Source: Vibrio pelagius (GTDB lineage Bacteria > Pseudomonadota > Gammaproteobacteria > Enterobacterales > Vibrionaceae). Taken from it: a stretch of DNA of 64,000 nucleotides. Location: NCBI RefSeq assembly GCF_024347575.1, contig NZ_AP025503.1, forward strand, positions 1,860,001 through 1,924,000. Reading direction: 5' to 3'. This document shows positions 36,511-46,685 of this stretch, in pieces. The translations under genes were made by a program, and so were the position numbers. The notes under the pieces are model-generated. The model had not been told where the DNA came from, made no database searches, and worked only from the letters and a program-made list of their open reading frames with translations. How positions within the stretch are numbered: position 1 is the first letter of the stretch; each line of letters opens with the position of its first letter.

Positions 36511-37701
36511 ATGTTTGAAAAAGTACTCGCAGCACCAGCAGACCCTATTCTTGGCCTGACTGAAGAGTTTAAAAAAGACGATCGTGCAGAAAAAATCAAC
36601 CTTGGTGTTGGTATTTACAAAAACGAAGATGGCCAAACGCCAGTTCTAGCTACCGTTAAAAAAGCGGAAGCGGCTCTTCTAGAAAACGAGAAAACGAAAT
36701 CTTACCTAACAATTGAAGGTACAGCGGAATACGGCCTAGCAGTACAGAAGCTGCTATTCGGCGCAGACGCTGAAATCGTCACAGCTCAACGTGCAAAAAC
36801 AGCACAAGCTCCAGGTGGTACAGGTGCTCTACGTGTCGCTGGCGAATTCATTAAACGTCAACTTGGCGATGTAAAGATCTGGATCAGCAACCCAACTTGG
36901 GCAAACCACAATGGCGTATTCTCTGCTGCAGGTATTGAAACAGCTCAATATAGCTACTACAACGCTGAGACTAAAGACAAAGACTTCGCAGGTATGGTTG
37001 CTGACCTAGAGAAAGCGTCTGAAGGCGATATCGTTCTTTTACACGGCTGCTGTCACAACCCAACGGGTATCGATCCAACAGCGGAAGAGTGGGAAGTATT
37101 GGCTAAGCTAGTTGCTGAGAAGAAGCTTCTTCCACTATTCGACTTTGCTTACCAAGGTTTTGCAAAAGGCGTTGAAGAAGATGCGGCTGGCCTTCGTACT
37201 TTCGCTAAGTACAACAAAGAGATCCTAGTCGCGAGCTCATTCTCTAAGAACTTTGGTCTATACAACGAGCGTGTAGGTGCATTCACGCTAGTAGCTGAAT
37301 CTGCAGACGTTGCAAACACGGCATTCTCTCAAGTTAAGAGCATCATCCGTTCTATCTACTCTAACCCACCAGCGCACGGTAGTGCCGTTGTTACTCACAT
37401 CCTAGGCGATGCTGAACTGCGTGCAGAATGGGAAGCAGAAGTCGCTGAAATGCGTGACCGTATCCAAGAGATGCGTGAACTGTTCGTTGCAACACTGAAA
37501 GAGCAAGGTGTTGATGCTGACTTCACGTTCATCGAGCGTCAAAACGGTATGTTCTCTTTCTCTGGTCTAACTAAAGAGCAAGTGACTCGTCTGAAAGAAG
37601 AGTTTGCTATCTACATTGTCGGCTCTGGTCGTATCAGTGTTGCAGGTATGACTAAGTCAAACATGCTACCGCTATGTAAAGGCATCGCTGCAGTACTTTA
37701 A
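36511..37701 (+). CDS. aspC: Aspartate/aromatic aminotransferase
   Basis: 396 residues from the ATG at 36511, the same length as E. coli AspC, with which it shares the [10 protein letters not shown] start. GGATGAAG precedes it. Earlier in-frame starts (36493, 36502) are rejected because they would lengthen the conserved N-terminus. The PLP-binding lysine is in [13 protein letters not shown] and substrate-binding residues in [11 protein letters not shown]. It transfers the amino group between aspartate or aromatic amino acids and 2-oxoglutarate. Distinguishing AspC from TyrB by eye is not safe. Confidence 0.93.
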   Translation: MFEKVLAAPADPILGLTEEFKKDDRAEKINLGVGIYKNEDGQTPVLATVKKAEAALLENEKTKSYLTIEGTAEYGLAVQKLLFGADAEIVTAQRAKTAQAPGGTGALRVAGEFIKRQLGDVKIWISNPTWANHNGVFSAAGIETAQYSYYNAETKDKDFAGMVADLEKASEGDIVLLHGCCHNPTGIDPTAEEWEVLAKLVAEKKLLPLFDFAYQGFAKGVEEDAAGLRTFAKYNKEILVASSFSKNFGLYNERVGAFTLVAESADVANTAFSQVKSIIRSIYSNPPAHGSAVVTHILGDAELRAEWEAEVAEMRDRIQEMRELFVATLKEQGVDADFTFIERQNGMFSFSGLTKEQVTRLKEEFAIYIVGSGRISVAGMTKSNMLPLCKGIAAVL

Positions 37702-37724
37702 GCTTTCACCCTTTCAAACACCGG

Positions 37725-37752
37725 AAAAGCCAGCGTACATGCTGGCTTTTTG
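37725..37752 (+). terminator. Terminator of aspC
   Basis: 10-bp stem AAAAGCCAGC/GCTGGCTTTT with a short loop. Confidence 0.88.
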
Positions 37753-37807
37753 TCACTTCGACGATTTTAACTACGTTAACTGCTATTTTAGAAACTTATC
37801 AAAAGCG

Positions 37808-38449
37808 TTAGTACTCTAATCTAAACGCCAAACCTAGCTCGTTAGTTCGTTCACCACCGTTATCACTATCACCGTTTCGGTGCTGATACACCCCCTCAAT
37901 AGAGAACTTAGACGTGATCTTATAGCGTAAACCTAAGTGATAAATCTCTTCATCAAACAGTTCACTTCGATTTGCTTGAATACTGCCGTTAGCAACCCAT
38001 CGCTTTGCAAAACCATAGTTTAAGTCGAGCTTACCACCGTGGATAAACTCGGTGTCCGACTCAAGCGTCTGGTTATTTGAATTCAGCTCAACTTCACCCT
38101 TGGTCACACCCAATAGATAGGATGCCACGATATCGAGATCTTTGCGGATGTTAAAACGGTAACCGGCGCCACCCATCAGAGTATCAATTCGAGTCGTACT
38201 CTCATCGGGGTGAATAAAGCGCGCGGTATAGTCGCCAACAAGCAACCACTTATCCGTCAACTCATAACTGACACCCAGCCCAAACACAGAGGCGTTGTTG
38301 TTGCCGCCAGCATCTGCGTTGAGACTGCCGGAATAAACCGAGGCGGTAACATAATTAAAATCGAGATCTTTTGACTCATTATCTTGGGCCATACCCTCGA
38401 AAGAGAAAGCAGCACATACAGAGACTAAGCCCAGCTTCCATATCGACAT
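37808..38449 (-). CDS. Outer-membrane beta-barrel protein
   Basis: 213 residues with a 22-residue signal peptide (LGLVSVCAAFSFEGMA). The rest is an alternating hydrophobic/polar beta pattern ending in LAFRLEY, the aromatic C-terminus expected for BAM-inserted barrels. GGAAGGG precedes the ATG. It is similar in style to OmpA-like small barrels. No specific function can be assigned. Confidence 0.78.
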   Translation of the reverse strand: MSIWKLGLVSVCAAFSFEGMAQDNESKDLDFNYVTASVYSGSLNADAGGNNNASVFGLGVSYELTDKWLLVGDYTARFIHPDESTTRIDTLMGGAGYRFNIRKDLDIVASYLLGVTKGEVELNSNNQTLESDTEFIHGGKLDLNYGFAKRWVANGSIQANRSELFDEEIYHLGLRYKITSKFSIEGVYQHRNGDSDNGGERTNELGLAFRLEY

Positions 38450-38598
38450 TTAACCCTTCCTTAACACTGTCTTATTTTTATCAAAGGTTAGTCTATCCAT
38501 CAGACTTTAAAAAGGTTTTACCTCACAGAATGATTTGTCGCGGCAAATTATTATCAAATGATGTACCATGAATTCATATTAACTTACGGATGAACACT

Positions 38599-40488
38599 AT
38601 GGATGCTGAGTTATTAGAGATTCAAAACTTCCTCGCACAATACCCTCCCTTTAGCGAATTACCGGAAGATATACTCGCCAAAGTCACGAGTAGCGTGGAA
38701 ATTTCCTATTATCGTCAAGACACACCGATTATTCACTTCGGCGACCAAATCCACGACTTATATGTGGTTCGCAGTGGTGAGGTCGAAGTCTACAGACGAA
38801 AAGGAGAACTCTATAACCGTTTAGACCAAGGTGATCTGTTTGGTCAGATGGGCCTACTGACTAATAACAAGGTACGTTTCCCAGTTAAAGCGATCGAAGA
38901 CACCCTTCTTTACTGCATCCCAGAATCCATTTTTCAAGAGCTTTATGACAATTACGACTCATTTGCCGATTTTGTTGAAGTAGAAGATAACGCGCGTTTA
39001 CGTCAAGCCATCTCAAACAACAGCGACGCTAACGATCTCACTACTTCAAAAGTGAAGACGCTACTGACTAGCGATGCACCGATGATCGAAAAAACGCGCA
39101 CCATTCAACAAGCGGCGACTATGATGGCGGAAGACAACGTCTCTTCGTTGCTGATTATTGACTCAGACATCGTAGAAGATGATGAAGATGATTCAACGCC
39201 TGTAATCGGTATCATTACTGACCGAGATTTATGTACTCGTGTTCTTGCTGAAGGGCTTGATCCATCAGATGAGGTCTCAAGCGTGATGACTCCTGAGGTT
39301 ATCTCTCTCGACCACAACGCTTATGTCTACGAAGCTATGTTGACGATGCTACGCTACAACGTACATCACCTACCTGTACTCAAAGATAAAAAACCAATAG
39401 GCATTATCGAAGCGACAGATATTGTTCGCTACGAATCGCAAAACTCTCTCTTATTGGTAAGCAGTATCTTCCAGCAACAAAGCATTGAGGATCTCAAAGT
39501 ATTGTCAGAGCAAGTTAAAGATAGCTTTGTACGCCTTGTAAACGAAGATGCGAATGCTCATATGGTGGGCAGCGCAATGTCAGTGATTGGCCGAAGCTTT
39601 AAGCAACGTATTATTGAGCTTGCTGAAGAGACGCTAGGCAACGCGCCAATTCCATATTGCTTCCTTGCTTTAGGATCTATGGGTCGCGATGAACAACTCC
39701 TTGTGACCGACCAAGATAACGCCATTATTCTTGATGACTCATACGATGAAGCCAAACATGGCGCTTACTTTGAAGCCTTCTCTAAGTTCATTTGCGACGG
39801 CTTAAATCAGTGTGGTTACAGCTACTGTACAGGCGACATCATGGCGACCAATCCAACTTGGCGAATGACACGCACTGAGTGGGAAGAGTGCTTCGCAGAT
39901 TGGATTGATAACCCGAACCCGAAAGCGCTGCTAAACGCCTCAATATTCTTCGACCTTGACGGTGTCTATGGCCGCCTAAAATGGGCTGAACAACTCAATA
40001 GCTTCATTGTACGCCGCTCGCGCAAGAACAACCGATTCTTAGCATGTTTAGCTCGTAATGCACTCAACCGCACCCCACCACTTGGCTTTTTTAAAGACTT
40101 CGTGATGGAAAAAGATGGCCGTCATAATAACTCTATCAATTTGAAACGACGCGGTACTGCGCCACTGGCCGACTTGATCCGTGTGCACTCTCTTGCGGTC
40201 GCATCACGCTCTAAGAACTCCTTTGAGCGCCTCGACGACATCATTGACGCCGGTATCTTACCTAAAGGACGAGCTCAAGACCTGAAAGATGCGATGGAGT
40301 TTATCTCTATGGTTCGTATTCGACATCAAGCTCTGGACGTTGACAACAACATCGAGCCGGATAACAACATAGAGCCCGAGAATCTGTCGGACTTTGAACG
40401 TCGCAACTTAAAAGATGCATTTCAGATTCTCAGTAACGCGCAGAACTTCCTCAAGTTCCGTTACCAAGCCAACAACAAATTTAAGTAG
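38599..40488 (+). CDS. cNMP-binding/CBS/DUF294 nucleotidyltransferase-like protein
   Basis: 629 residues from the second in-frame ATG, with ACGGA nine bases before. The ATG at 38590 is also possible. Residues ~15-140 are a cyclic-nucleotide-binding domain (VVRSGEVEVYRR), ~160-300 a CBS pair (GIITDRDLCTRVL, HHLPVLKDKKPIGIIEATDIVR), ~350-480 the DUF294 putative nucleotidyltransferase (LGSMGRDEQLLVTDQDNAIIL), and the end the DUF294_C helical domain. It follows the layout of GlnD-like signal-transduction proteins without a known reaction. The next gene, an exonuclease, starts 5 bp later. Confidence 0.88.
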   Translation: MDAELLEIQNFLAQYPPFSELPEDILAKVTSSVEISYYRQDTPIIHFGDQIHDLYVVRSGEVEVYRRKGELYNRLDQGDLFGQMGLLTNNKVRFPVKAIEDTLLYCIPESIFQELYDNYDSFADFVEVEDNARLRQAISNNSDANDLTTSKVKTLLTSDAPMIEKTRTIQQAATMMAEDNVSSLLIIDSDIVEDDEDDSTPVIGIITDRDLCTRVLAEGLDPSDEVSSVMTPEVISLDHNAYVYEAMLTMLRYNVHHLPVLKDKKPIGIIEATDIVRYESQNSLLLVSSIFQQQSIEDLKVLSEQVKDSFVRLVNEDANAHMVGSAMSVIGRSFKQRIIELAEETLGNAPIPYCFLALGSMGRDEQLLVTDQDNAIILDDSYDEAKHGAYFEAFSKFICDGLNQCGYSYCTGDIMATNPTWRMTRTEWEECFADWIDNPNPKALLNASIFFDLDGVYGRLKWAEQLNSFIVRRSRKNNRFLACLARNALNRTPPLGFFKDFVMEKDGRHNNSINLKRRGTAPLADLIRVHSLAVASRSKNSFERLDDIIDAGILPKGRAQDLKDAMEFISMVRIRHQALDVDNNIEPDNNIEPENLSDFERRNLKDAFQILSNAQNFLKFRYQANNKFK

Positions 40489-40493
40489 AGACG

Positions 40494-41210
40494 ATGACGA
40501 GAATATTTAAGTCACCCGCTGTAGATTGGCATTTCAAATTTGCCCAGAAGCTCGAGCGTGTTAAAGATGAGCGTCTCAAAGAGTACTACAGTAAACCGTT
40601 ACCTGCGGCTGACACTCCCATATCTGAAGTGACCTTCTTAGCATTGGACTTTGAGACCACTGGCCTCAATCCATCTAAAGATGGCATTATTACCATCGGC
40701 TTAGTCCCGTTTACACTTAACCGTATCTATCTAAAACAAGCGCGTCATTGGACGCTAAGACCCAGACAAAAACTGGAAGAAGAGTCTGTGGTGATTCATG
40801 GCATCACTCACAACGACATCCTGGATGCTCCAGATTTAAACGAAGTACTCGATGAAATCTTAAAAGCGATGGCTGGACATATCCCGGTTGTCCACTATAG
40901 ACGCATAGAACGTAACTTCTTAGATAATGCGCTGCGCTCACGCCTTAATGAAGGCATTGAGTTTCCAGTATTAGATACATTGGAAATTGAGTCACAAGTG
41001 CAGCATAAGCTCGCTGGCGGCTTTTGGAACAAGTTAAAAGGCAAGAAGCCCGGCTCAGTCAGATTAGGACAAAGCCGTCGTCGCTATCACTTACCTGACT
41101 ACACACCACACCATGCGTTAACGGATGCCATTGCGACAGCAGAGCTACTCCAAGCACAGATTGCACACCATTACGATGCAAGTAGACCGCTGAAAGAGTT
41201 CTGGTTGTGA
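40494..41210 (+). CDS. DnaQ-like 3'-5' exonuclease
   Basis: 238 residues. DEDDh motifs: exo I FLALDFETTGLNPSKD, exo II VVHYRRIERNFL, exo III HHALTDAIATAELLQ. The first ~45 residues are a variable extension. Pairing with the cNMP/CBS/DUF294 gene five bases upstream recurs in related bacteria, as far as I know, and points to a functional link. The nucleic acid substrate is unknown. Confidence 0.88.
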   Translation: MTRIFKSPAVDWHFKFAQKLERVKDERLKEYYSKPLPAADTPISEVTFLALDFETTGLNPSKDGIITIGLVPFTLNRIYLKQARHWTLRPRQKLEEESVVIHGITHNDILDAPDLNEVLDEILKAMAGHIPVVHYRRIERNFLDNALRSRLNEGIEFPVLDTLEIESQVQHKLAGGFWNKLKGKKPGSVRLGQSRRRYHLPDYTPHHALTDAIATAELLQAQIAHHYDASRPLKEFWL

Positions 41211-41262
41211 TTCACTAATCGGTTTTAGTCAATCCATCAACCATCAAGAAAGCCAAACTAAA

Positions 41263-41287
41263 AAGGGTGTCATACTTTGACACCCTT
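41263..41287. terminator. Bidirectional terminator
   Basis: 10-bp perfect stem AAGGGTGTCA/TGACACCCTT between the converging exonuclease and serC genes. Confidence 0.85.
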
Positions 41288-41312
41288 AATGATAAGCTTC
41301 GTTTGTTTGACG

Positions 41313-42407
41313 CTATGCGTTTTCTTTCTCGAACTCTTTCATAAAGTTCACCAATGCTTGCACACCCTCAAGCGTCATCGCATTGTAGAGAGACGCACGC
41401 ATCCCACCTACTGCTCGGTGACCTTTTAGCGACTTAAGACCCGCTTTATCAGCAAGCTCCAAGAACTTACCGTCAAGCTCTGGCTTAGCCAATTGGAAAG
41501 GTACGTTCATACGAGAACGGTTTACTGGGTGAACGTCGTTACGATAGAAGTCTGATTCATCAATTGCGTTGTAAAGAAGCTGAGCTTTCTCTTGGTTCAC
41601 TTGCTCAACTGCTTCTACACCACCTTCTGATTTCAACCACTTAAATACTAGGCCAGACAAGTACCAAGCAAACGTCGGTGGAGTATTGAACATAGAATCT
41701 TTCTCAGCCAGTACCTTGTAGTTCAAGATGCTTGGTAACACTGAGTTTGCCAGATCTAGAAGGTCGTCACGAACAATCACAATGCAGATACCCGCTGGGC
41801 CAATGTTCTTCTGCGCACCCGCGTAAATCACACCGTATTTTGATACGTCAATTTTACGAGAAAGAATATTTGAAGACATGTCCGCAACAATTGGCTTGTC
41901 CGTTACAGGCAGCTCGTTGATTTCGATACCATCGATAGTCTCATTCGGACAAAAGTGAACGTAAGCCGCTTCTGGATCGATTTTCCACTCACTTGCTGCA
42001 ACAACGGCTGCTTTGCCATCGACAGTTGTCTTAGCGTTGAACACGTCAATCTCTGCGTATTTGCTCGCCTCTTTTACTGCACTCTCAGCCCAGTAACCCG
42101 CATCAACGTAAGTCGCTTTAGTTTTGTCACCCAGTAGGTTTAGTGGAACTGCTGCAAATTGAGCGCGCGCACCGCCCTGACAAAATAGAACTTTGTAGTT
42201 GTCTGGGATGTTCAGAAGATCACGTAAGTCTTGCTCCGACTCATCCGCGACTTGAATAAACTCTTTGCTGCGATGGCTAATTTCCATCACGGATGTGCCT
42301 AGGCCATTCCAGTCAATAAAATCCGCTTGCGCTTGCTTCATTACTGGCTTTGGTAATGCTGCTGGACCTGCACTGAAATTAAAAACGTTATCTAAAGTGT
42401 TTTCCAT
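41313..42407 (-). CDS. serC: Phosphoserine aminotransferase
   Basis: 364 residues. The PLP-lysine is in [12 protein letters not shown]. The family N-terminus [17 protein letters not shown] and the [10 protein letters not shown] segment are clear. It makes 3-phosphoserine from 3-phosphohydroxypyruvate and glutamate, and also serves in pyridoxal phosphate synthesis. AGGAGCATC lies shortly upstream. It is transcribed alone here, while E. coli pairs it with aroA. Confidence 0.97.
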   Translation of the reverse strand: MENTLDNVFNFSAGPAALPKPVMKQAQADFIDWNGLGTSVMEISHRSKEFIQVADESEQDLRDLLNIPDNYKVLFCQGGARAQFAAVPLNLLGDKTKATYVDAGYWAESAVKEASKYAEIDVFNAKTTVDGKAAVVAASEWKIDPEAAYVHFCPNETIDGIEINELPVTDKPIVADMSSNILSRKIDVSKYGVIYAGAQKNIGPAGICIVIVRDDLLDLANSVLPSILNYKVLAEKDSMFNTPPTFAWYLSGLVFKWLKSEGGVEAVEQVNQEKAQLLYNAIDESDFYRNDVHPVNRSRMNVPFQLAKPELDGKFLELADKAGLKSLKGHRAVGGMRASLYNAMTLEGVQALVNFMKEFEKENA

Positions 42408-42520
42408 GGGGGGTGATGCTCCTGCTCATAATAACTGTGGCTCGATGTCACGTTAGATCAAATAACTGTAAATCGATATAACTATGCAAGTAATACCACG
42501 TTTTACCCAACATAAAAAGC

Positions 42521-42550
42521 AACAAAAGAGGTCTACAGACCTCTTTTGTT
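42521..42550 (-). terminator. Terminator of the YdgA-like gene
   Basis: Perfect stem AACAAAAGAGGTC/GACCTCTTTTGTT with a 4-base loop, followed on the reverse strand by a T-rich tail. Confidence 0.85.
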
Positions 42551-42616
42551 GTGTATCGATTAAAAACCCGAGCTTTAGCTAGCTAATAGACGTGTTCACG
42601 ATGATTGTGCTTCAAT

Positions 42617-43879
42617 TTACTGCATTAAAGCTGGCATTAATAACGCAATTAATGGAATTTCTTGTCCGTTTTCAAAGACTAAATTTCCATTTTCTAGTGC
42701 AGCGTGAATTTCGTAACCTGTTTCTGTTTGCTCAATCATCTCCATTACGATCAACTCATCAATGCCCTCTTGAATAAACGGGTACTCTTGTACCAGTTCA
42801 TTAGAGAAGCTTGAACTAATATCCCCCTTCAGGGCTGGAATAATAAGGCTTGGATCGCTACTGATGTTTTCTGTACCTTCTGGAACACTGACTAGCCACT
42901 TAGAATGAAACTCACCCTCGCCCAAATCCAACGAGATATTCTTCATCGAAAGATCGAAACCTTTTGCGAACAGGGTATCAATGTAAGGAATGATCTGCGC
43001 AATATCTTCCTGAGTGAGTACTGGGTTCGATTGATAGATCTCAAACACTTTCTCAAAAGATTGGCTGTCTAGCTTATCCATCTCAAAATCAACATTAAGG
43101 TTGTTCACCTCACCATCGCTGGTTTGAATCGATGCAATGTTCAGTTTCAGATTGCTGCGCAGGCGTTTCGTTGCTTCATCAAGATGCGATTCAAAGTCGT
43201 ACTGAGAGTTTTGAATTGACACATAAGGTTTCATTTGCATATCGGTTAAGGCAAACGACCCAATAGTAAAGTTTTGAGTACCCAACCAGTAGCCTTTCGC
43301 CTGCTTACCTTCACCTACACCTTGCAGGTTTGATAGCGTCATCTCTTCACCAGATGGAAAATCAATCTGAATAGACGGAATATCAAGTTTGTAGTCAATC
43401 TGTCCCAGTACGGTTGCATGACCAGATACTGTCGACTTAGTAATAGACACTGAAGTTTGGTTCTCAGCGCTACCCTGATGGTTCAGCTGGCTCAGCTCGA
43501 GATTAAAGCTGGTGTTGCCATTCAGTTCAGTGTTCGTAGTTAGAGTCAGTGGTAGATTCGGTTGATCTTCCAGAGTCGATAACGCATCAAGGCTAATCAA
43601 ACCATGACTAACGTCACTGTTAACAACATATTCGGTTGGCAAACCATCAATGGTTAACTGCTCTTTTAAGCTCTCATCGATAATCGTAATGCGTGTTTTT
43701 ACATTGGATGAGAGGTAACCGCGGTCATAATCAACAATTTCAGCCTGAATGCTAGAACTGTTTAATGTTGCGATACCATCTGTAATCGCATTCTGCCCAA
43801 TCTGACCAACGGCAAGTGGCCAACAGAGTGCTAATGAAATAGCGCCACCAATGGCACCAATTTTTCTAAGCTGTTCCAT
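42617..43879 (-). CDS. YdgA/DUF945 family protein
   Basis: 420 residues. The N-terminal hydrophobic segment (~8-24, GAIGGAISLALCWPLAVG) is a signal anchor. The rest is a long beta-rich extracytoplasmic domain (VDYDRGYLSSNVKTRI, KGYWLGTQNFTIGSF) that matches the YdgA family. The family is exported and of unknown function. Transcribed alone. Confidence 0.82.
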   Translation of the reverse strand: MEQLRKIGAIGGAISLALCWPLAVGQIGQNAITDGIATLNSSSIQAEIVDYDRGYLSSNVKTRITIIDESLKEQLTIDGLPTEYVVNSDVSHGLISLDALSTLEDQPNLPLTLTTNTELNGNTSFNLELSQLNHQGSAENQTSVSITKSTVSGHATVLGQIDYKLDIPSIQIDFPSGEEMTLSNLQGVGEGKQAKGYWLGTQNFTIGSFALTDMQMKPYVSIQNSQYDFESHLDEATKRLRSNLKLNIASIQTSDGEVNNLNVDFEMDKLDSQSFEKVFEIYQSNPVLTQEDIAQIIPYIDTLFAKGFDLSMKNISLDLGEGEFHSKWLVSVPEGTENISSDPSLIIPALKGDISSSFSNELVQEYPFIQEGIDELIVMEMIEQTETGYEIHAALENGNLVFENGQEIPLIALLMPALMQ

Positions 43880-44064
43880 GTGTTCTCTTTAATTACGATC
43901 GTTTGTAATACTCAGTCTAACCTAACAATAGCATTCAGGAAACATTGCGTTAAATCAGTCTATTGCAGAATACTTCAATCAGCTCAACAAATTACCAACT
44001 AGCTCTCATCCTTTACTGACACATATTGATACTCTAGGTGTAGGGAAGCTATAGAGGGAAACAC

Positions 44065-46008
44065 GTGAACCAATACGCTGTTATTTGTTTAGATAATAAT
44101 CCAATTAGTATTGAGCGGATTCGCAGTGAGCTCGCACCATTTTCAGCGACGTTTGATATTTATACTGCCGAAAATCTCGACGAAGCGCATCAGGCTCTGC
44201 AGGACATTCACGACAACCACCAAACCGTCGCATTGGTGATTACCCACCATCACGCTCAGTTCGATGGTGTGCAATTCCTTATCGAACTCGAGCAGTTGCC
44301 ACATACTAATACGGCGCGCACGATTTTGGTTAGCGCATCGTCAGATATTCAAATTATCTTAACCGCGGTTAATGAAGGACGTTTAAATCACTGCTTGACC
44401 AAACCTGTTCCCGATCAAGTGCTGTTCAAATCTGCTCAAAAAGAGCTCACCTCTTTTATCATCAAATATGCGGCTGACGACTTACTCACTTATAGCCAAG
44501 TACTGGACCAGCAGCGAATCTTACGCGCTCATATCGAACAGAAAATACGTTCATTCCAGTCTGGCTTTATTCACGACTTTCATCAGCTCTCCGATACTGC
44601 TCTGGCAGAAAAAGTGATCAACGCACTGCAAGACTTCTTCTCCCAAGATGATAAAACCAAAGCAATTCGCATCTACTCTCCCGATCACTTGTTGACCAAA
44701 GAGGGAGAAGACAACCGCTTCCTATGGTTTATTACTGATGGAGAAGTGGCTCTATATAAAAAGGATGAGCTAGGTCAGCAACGTGAAGTGGTGAGACACA
44801 CCAAAGGGAACATTGTTGGCGGCATGTCGTTTGTGACTGGTGAGCCCTCTTTTTCTACAGCAATTACGCTAACGCCAACTCATGTTATTAAGCTAGATCG
44901 AGATGTTTTCTCGCAAGTGATGCATTCAAACAGCGCCCTATTACCACTGTTCACCAATCTACTACTGCGCCATTTTAACCGCCGCCTGCAACGCAGCATT
45001 ACCACTAAGCTTCGCCTGCAAGAGACATTAGAATCACTCGAATCTGCCCACCAGCAACTGATTGAGAAAGAGAAGATGGCGATGCTTGGACAACTCGTCG
45101 CAGGTGTTGCTCATGAGTTGAACAACCCGATTGCGGCGATACTGCGCAGCATCGAAACGCTTGCTGATAATCTTGACTCGATTCTATTAAATTCAACCCT
45201 ACCGAATTCACCATTGACCACTCAAGTGCTCGCCACGGCGAAACAATCTAAACCACTTTCTACAGCTCAAGAGAGGGACTTAGTCAAAGCTCTCACCTCA
45301 ACAATTAGTGACCGGGCAATGGCGAAAAAAGCGGTAAAACTGAACCTAACCGATCAGCCACAGGTGATTGAGACACTGAAGCACTCTCCGGTTGCTGCCA
45401 AAGAGCTACTTAACGATCTAGAACACTACCATTTGGTCGGAAATTCTATTCGCTCAATCCAGGTTTGCAGTAAACGAATTGCGGATATGGTCAAAAGCCT
45501 TAAAGGTTATGCAAGGCAAGACGACGAAGCCAAGTTACATGCTGACCTTCACGAAGGGCTCGAAGATACCTTAGTGATTTTTGAAAATAGGTTGAAAGTT
45601 CATAACGTTGAAAAACACTACGATAGCAGCCTACCTCGACTGCTTTGCCAACCATTGGCGTTGCAGCAGGTCTGGACCAATCTCTTGTCTAATGCTTTAG
45701 ATGCCCTGCCCGAGCGCGGTACGATTGAGATCACAACCTCTCAGAAGCAACGCAATCAACAAACTTATTGGGTTGTCGAGATAAAAGACAACGGGCATGG
45801 TATCGACTCTGCCAATCTTGAAACCATTTTTAACCCCAATTTCACGACTAAGAAGGAGGGAAACTTCGGTCTAGGAATTGGACTCTCTATTTCTCAACAA
45901 ATTGTGACTGCGCACAGCGGATTCATTACTGTTGATTCAGAGCCAGACTGCTATACCTCGATGCAGGTATGGCTGCCTCTCGATTCACAAGGAGCCTCAA
46001 ATGAATAA
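44065..46008 (+). CDS. Histidine kinase with degenerate receiver and cNMP-like domain
   Basis: 647 residues, soluble, GTG start after AGAGGGA. Residues 1-~125 are a receiver-like domain whose phospho-acceptor Asp is replaced by His61 and whose acidic pair is reduced to one Asp (CLDNN). The distal Lys (LTKP) is kept. Residues ~200-300 are a cNMP-binding-like fold (FITDGEVALYKKDE). HisKA follows with His350 (VAHELNNP), then a ~90-residue inserted helical region and HATPase (LSNALDALPERG, FGLGIGLSIS). Its last codon overlaps the start of an intact receiver gene, which is its likely partner. The ligand is unknown. Confidence 0.88.
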   Translation: MNQYAVICLDNNPISIERIRSELAPFSATFDIYTAENLDEAHQALQDIHDNHQTVALVITHHHAQFDGVQFLIELEQLPHTNTARTILVSASSDIQIILTAVNEGRLNHCLTKPVPDQVLFKSAQKELTSFIIKYAADDLLTYSQVLDQQRILRAHIEQKIRSFQSGFIHDFHQLSDTALAEKVINALQDFFSQDDKTKAIRIYSPDHLLTKEGEDNRFLWFITDGEVALYKKDELGQQREVVRHTKGNIVGGMSFVTGEPSFSTAITLTPTHVIKLDRDVFSQVMHSNSALLPLFTNLLLRHFNRRLQRSITTKLRLQETLESLESAHQQLIEKEKMAMLGQLVAGVAHELNNPIAAILRSIETLADNLDSILLNSTLPNSPLTTQVLATAKQSKPLSTAQERDLVKALTSTISDRAMAKKAVKLNLTDQPQVIETLKHSPVAAKELLNDLEHYHLVGNSIRSIQVCSKRIADMVKSLKGYARQDDEAKLHADLHEGLEDTLVIFENRLKVHNVEKHYDSSLPRLLCQPLALQQVWTNLLSNALDALPERGTIEITTSQKQRNQQTYWVVEIKDNGHGIDSANLETIFNPNFTTKKEGNFGLGIGLSISQQIVTAHSGFITVDSEPDCYTSMQVWLPLDSQGASNE

Positions 46009-46498
46009 GTACCTAATTCTATGTGTTGATGACGAGCCAGAAGTGCTCAATAGCGTCCTTCAAGACCTTGCGCCATTTGAAGACGATTTTGCGATTGAAG
46101 GCGCAGAGTCGGTTTACGAGGCAAAAGAGGTGATCAAAGATATGCAGCAAGACGGCATAAAATTGGCGCTGATACTCTGCGATCATATCATGCCAGACAA
46201 AACCGGCATCGATTTCCTGATTGAATTGAACCAGCAGCCTTCAACTCAACCCACTCGTAAGCTTCTTTTGACTGGGCAAGCGGGTTTAGAAGACACCGTG
46301 ACTGCAATTAACAACGCTGCCCTTGACTTCTATATCTCGAAACCTTGGCGTGGAGACGAACTCAGAGCCACCATTATTCAACAACTCACCGATTATGTTA
46401 TTCAAGAAGACGACAATCTGTTGCAGTGGACGTCGATCCTCGATACAGAAAGAATTCTTACAACTATGGCAAATAAGCGCACCAGTTTTGGTGAGTAG
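46001..46498 (+). CDS. Single-domain response regulator with C-terminal extension
   Basis: 165 residues from the ATG at 46001, which has AAGGAGCC just upstream and overlaps the kinase stop by 8 bases. The receiver is intact: acidic pair D10-D11 (CVDDEP), phospho-acceptor D61 (LILCDHIMP), and the Lys in YISKPW. The tail LLQWTSILDTERIL resembles LLTYSQVLDQQRIL after the kinase's pseudo-receiver, so the two receivers look like duplicates. No output domain is present, so signalling by protein interaction is inferred. Confidence 0.9.
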   Translation: MNKYLILCVDDEPEVLNSVLQDLAPFEDDFAIEGAESVYEAKEVIKDMQQDGIKLALILCDHIMPDKTGIDFLIELNQQPSTQPTRKLLLTGQAGLEDTVTAINNAALDFYISKPWRGDELRATIIQQLTDYVIQEDDNLLQWTSILDTERILTTMANKRTSFGE

Positions 46499-46685
46499 AT
46501 AGCAAATTGAACAATCAAAGTTGCACAATGGCACTCAATTTGCTTATTTTTTAGCTAAATGACAAATGATTGGCATTTAAAAGGATTACTTTTCTACAAG
46601 TTAGACTAGAATGTCTCGATATTTATTGTTTGTGCCACTGGGTGCAAACATAAGGAATTAACATTAATAAAGGTTTACTGTCGTT

